64,000 nt of DNA from Bacteroidia bacterium. Its GTDB lineage: Bacteria > Bacteroidota > Bacteroidia > Flavobacteriales > Flavobacteriaceae. Position numbers and translations under genes: made by a program. The notes beneath the pieces were generated by a model. The model searched no databases. It worked only from the letters and a program-made list of their open reading frames with translations, and was not told the DNA's origin. Of this stretch, positions 61,819 to 64,000 are shown in pieces; position 1 is the stretch's first letter; the number at the start of each line of letters is the position of its first letter. The DNA lies in the NCBI GenBank assembly GCA_030428705.1, contig JAUIDI010000002.1, forward strand, positions 248,001 through 312,000, read 5' to 3'.

Positions 61819-64000
61819 TTAATTTCCTCCTGGATCCACTGAAGAATTGCGCTGCGCTTCCTTGGCCTTGATGATGGAAAGTTCGCCCCTTGCCTCGGCC
61901 ACGATATCTGGGTATTGGCTGAAATTGGTGATTACATTATCTAAAATATAGGTCGCCTGATAGGCATCATCAAGGGCATAAAAGTTTTTTGCCATTATGA
62001 TCAAGCCCCTTCCTCCCCATTCTTTGTAGGCTGAATAATCCTTGGCTAGTTTTTGTACCGAATTGTTCGAGGTTTCGTACTGTGACGACTTGTTCTTAAA
62101 ATAAGCGTCGTAATAAAGGGCCTCGGCCGCGGTTTCGCCCGAAGCGATCTGTAATACTTCGGCATAGGCCGATTCCGCTTTTGACTCATCCCCCGTGGCG
62201 ATCGCCGATCGGGCTATCATGATCTTGGCATCGCTTTTAATACGATTGTCGATGCTCGGGGTAGCTAGCACTTTTTCCGCATACTCCAACGTACGATCGT
62301 AATTCTTTTGCTGGTAATAGCCTTTCATAAGATTTGATTGGGCAAAGGTGCGGTTTTGTTGTATATCGGCCGTTGCCTCCAATCGCTCCAAATAGGGCAG
62401 TGCGGAAGTATAATCCTTGTTACCGATATATATTTCACAAGTGCGTGTCAACGCCTGTTCCGTATATTCGCTCGCGCCCTTATCGGCGACAAATTTGTAA
62501 TAGATCTGTGCTTTTTCCTTATCGCCCTTGGCAAAATACAACTGTGCCAAATTGAAGTTCGCCTTTATGGCATGTAGCCCGTTCGGGAATTGCTTGACGT
62601 AGCTCTCATATCCACGAATGGCAGCCTCTTTTTGACCTTCCATATTTTTCTTCTCGGCCGATTCATAAGTAGCGTTGTCAAGCTCGGTATCCGTCACCTC
62701 GACGAAATCCAAATCCCGCACCCAAGCCGCATATTCATCTACACGTCCCATATCAACATAGACCAGTTTGGCCGTAGCAACTGCCTGTACCGCTTCTTGT
62801 GTATTTGGAAAATCACGGACCACCGTTTTGAACTTGGCCAAGGCCTGTTCGTTTCGGCTCGCATTGTAATGCACCAACCCTTGTCGCATAATGGCCTGGG
62901 CGACCAGTGGACTCGCCCTATACTCGCTAATCAGACGGTCATAGGCCTGAAGACCTCTATTTTCTTGTCCCGAAGTTATATACGAGTTGCCGAGCTCGAA
63001 AAGGGCATCATCCTTCAAAGTGGATTTCGGGTACTTGGACGTGAAACTTTCCAATTCCTCGATTTTCGTACTCGCCCGATCTACAAAACCATAACTTAAG
63101 GCTTTATGATAAGCCGCATAGTCTTTTTCAGGTCCGGTCAGGGCCAACGCCTTGTTATACGTTTCTATGGCCGACCAATATTTACTGGTCACGAAATAGC
63201 TATCGCCCAATCGCAAATAGGCATCGTACAATTTTTGTGTGTCAGATGGCGAGGAAGATGTAAAACTTCCAAAATATGAAATGGCCTGTCCGTAATTCTT
63301 CAATTTAAAATTGGCATAGGCTAGATTGTAGTCGAGATCTTTATATTCTTCGGTCAGGCGTGCACTCGAATTTTGTTGAAAGCGTTTGTAACTGGCCAAC
63401 GCCTCATCGAACCTGTTCAACATGTATTCCGATTCGGCCTTCCAATAAGCCGCGCGTGCCTCGAACAACGCATCGGCGGCACTATCCAAAGACTTGGCAA
63501 AAGCATCGGCTGCCCCTGCGTAATCGGCATCAATAAAAAGTTCAACACCCCTATAAAAAGCCACTTTTTGATAGGTAGCCTTACTGGCAAAATTTCTGTT
63601 TTTTTCGAGCAATTCCATAGCCCCTGCAAAGTTCTTGGAAGTGATATACGAGTCGACCAAAAGCTCTTGCATAGCCTGTGCATTCGAATCGTTCGGATAT
63701 TTATCGAGATAGTCGGAGATTACCTGTGGCACCGGCTCGTACGGATTGCCGATCTCGTAGCTCAACCGTGCGTAGTTCAAACTTGCGTCTTTTTGGATCT
63801 CGGCCGAGAAATCCATTTGGGAGGCATTTCGAAAAGCGTTCAGGGCTTCCTGTTTTTTGTCGAGCTTCAGATAACATTCCGCCAAATGGTAATAGGCGTT
63901 CTGGGAAACACTGTTCGTGCCGCCAATAATTTTATTGAACTGTTGAACAGCGTTTGCAAAATCACCTTGTTTATAATAACTATATCCCAAGAGATAATAG
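61819..64000 (-). CDS. Tetratricopeptide-repeat protein (partial; frame open at window edge)
   Basis: LGYSYYKQGDFANAVQQFNKI and repeated TPRs; the ORF 'M' at 63990 is TTG, upstream codons TAT-TAT-CTC stay open. Confidence 0.9.
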   Translation of the reverse strand, partial: YYLLGYSYYKQGDFANAVQQFNKIIGGTNSVSQNAYYHLAECYLKLDKKQEALNAFRNASQMDFSAEIQKDASLNYARLSYEIGNPYEPVPQVISDYLDKYPNDSNAQAMQELLVDSYITSKNFAGAMELLEKNRNFASKATYQKVAFYRGVELFIDADYAGAADAFAKSLDSAADALFEARAAYWKAESEYMLNRFDEALASYKRFQQNSSARLTEEYKDLDYNLAYANFKLKNYGQAISYFGSFTSSSPSDTQKLYDAYLRLGDSYFVTSKYWSAIETYNKALALTGPEKDYAAYHKALSYGFVDRASTKIEELESFTSKYPKSTLKDDALFELGNSYITSGQENRGLQAYDRLISEYRASPLVAQAIMRQGLVHYNASRNEQALAKFKTVVRDFPNTQEAVQAVATAKLVYVDMGRVDEYAAWVRDLDFVEVTDTELDNATYESAEKKNMEGQKEAAIRGYESYVKQFPNGLHAIKANFNLAQLYFAKGDKEKAQIYYKFVADKGASEYTEQALTRTCEIYIGNKDYTSALPYLERLEATADIQQNRTFAQSNLMKGYYQQKNYDRTLEYAEKVLATPSIDNRIKSDAKIMIARSAIATGDESKAESAYAEVLQIASGETAAEALYYDAYFKNKSSQYETSNNSVQKLAKDYSAYKEWGGRGLIIMAKNFYALDDAYQATYILDNVITNFSQYPDIVAEARGELSIIKAKEAQRNSSVDPGGN

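Noticed and set aside
62590-63099. 169-aa plus-strand ORF
   Set aside because: Antisense to the TPR protein gene.

Overview
This 64-kb window is a compact, gene-dense chromosomal segment from a member of the Bacteroidota, most likely a marine Flavobacteriia. The assignment rests on T9SS type-B C-terminal sorting domains, CarboxypepD_reg-like proteins, TTG-N19/20-TAnnTTTG promoters, fused SecDF, an archaeal-type ProRS and a Rho with a large N-terminal insertion. I support about 56 protein-coding genes, one tRNA-Arg(ACG), two tandem identical tRNA-Glu(TTC) and about a dozen intrinsic terminators. I found no CRISPR array, prophage, complete IS element or defence island, and most of the content is housekeeping: GSIII/GSII, apt, prmA, tpiA, folP, cdaA, truA, rho, rpsT, proS, folE, cysS, yidD, lgt, secDF, mdh, gyrB, asnB. 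The best second-look items are: (i) a double 16-bp dyad overlapping the -33 box of a BlaI/M56 operon, all inside a 7-bp outer inverted repeat; (ii) an orphan intergenic unit (about 12.3-12.56 kb) with a 20-aa hydrophobic micro-ORF and a perfect terminator; (iii) a perfect TTATCAACA-GGGG-TGTTGATAA dyad between divergent GSIII and GSII genes; (iv) a tandem triplication of secreted CarboxypepD_reg-like proteins sharing a YWMNTPL C-terminus; (v) an orphan two-NBD ABC protein with a degenerate first NBD; (vi) a G-run-rich W/G/Y then R/S low-complexity lipoprotein gene; (vii) a NYN-plus-LOTUS-like protein; (viii) a Rho with a long N/K/Q-rich insert. No clear-cut new multi-gene system is proven by sequence alone.
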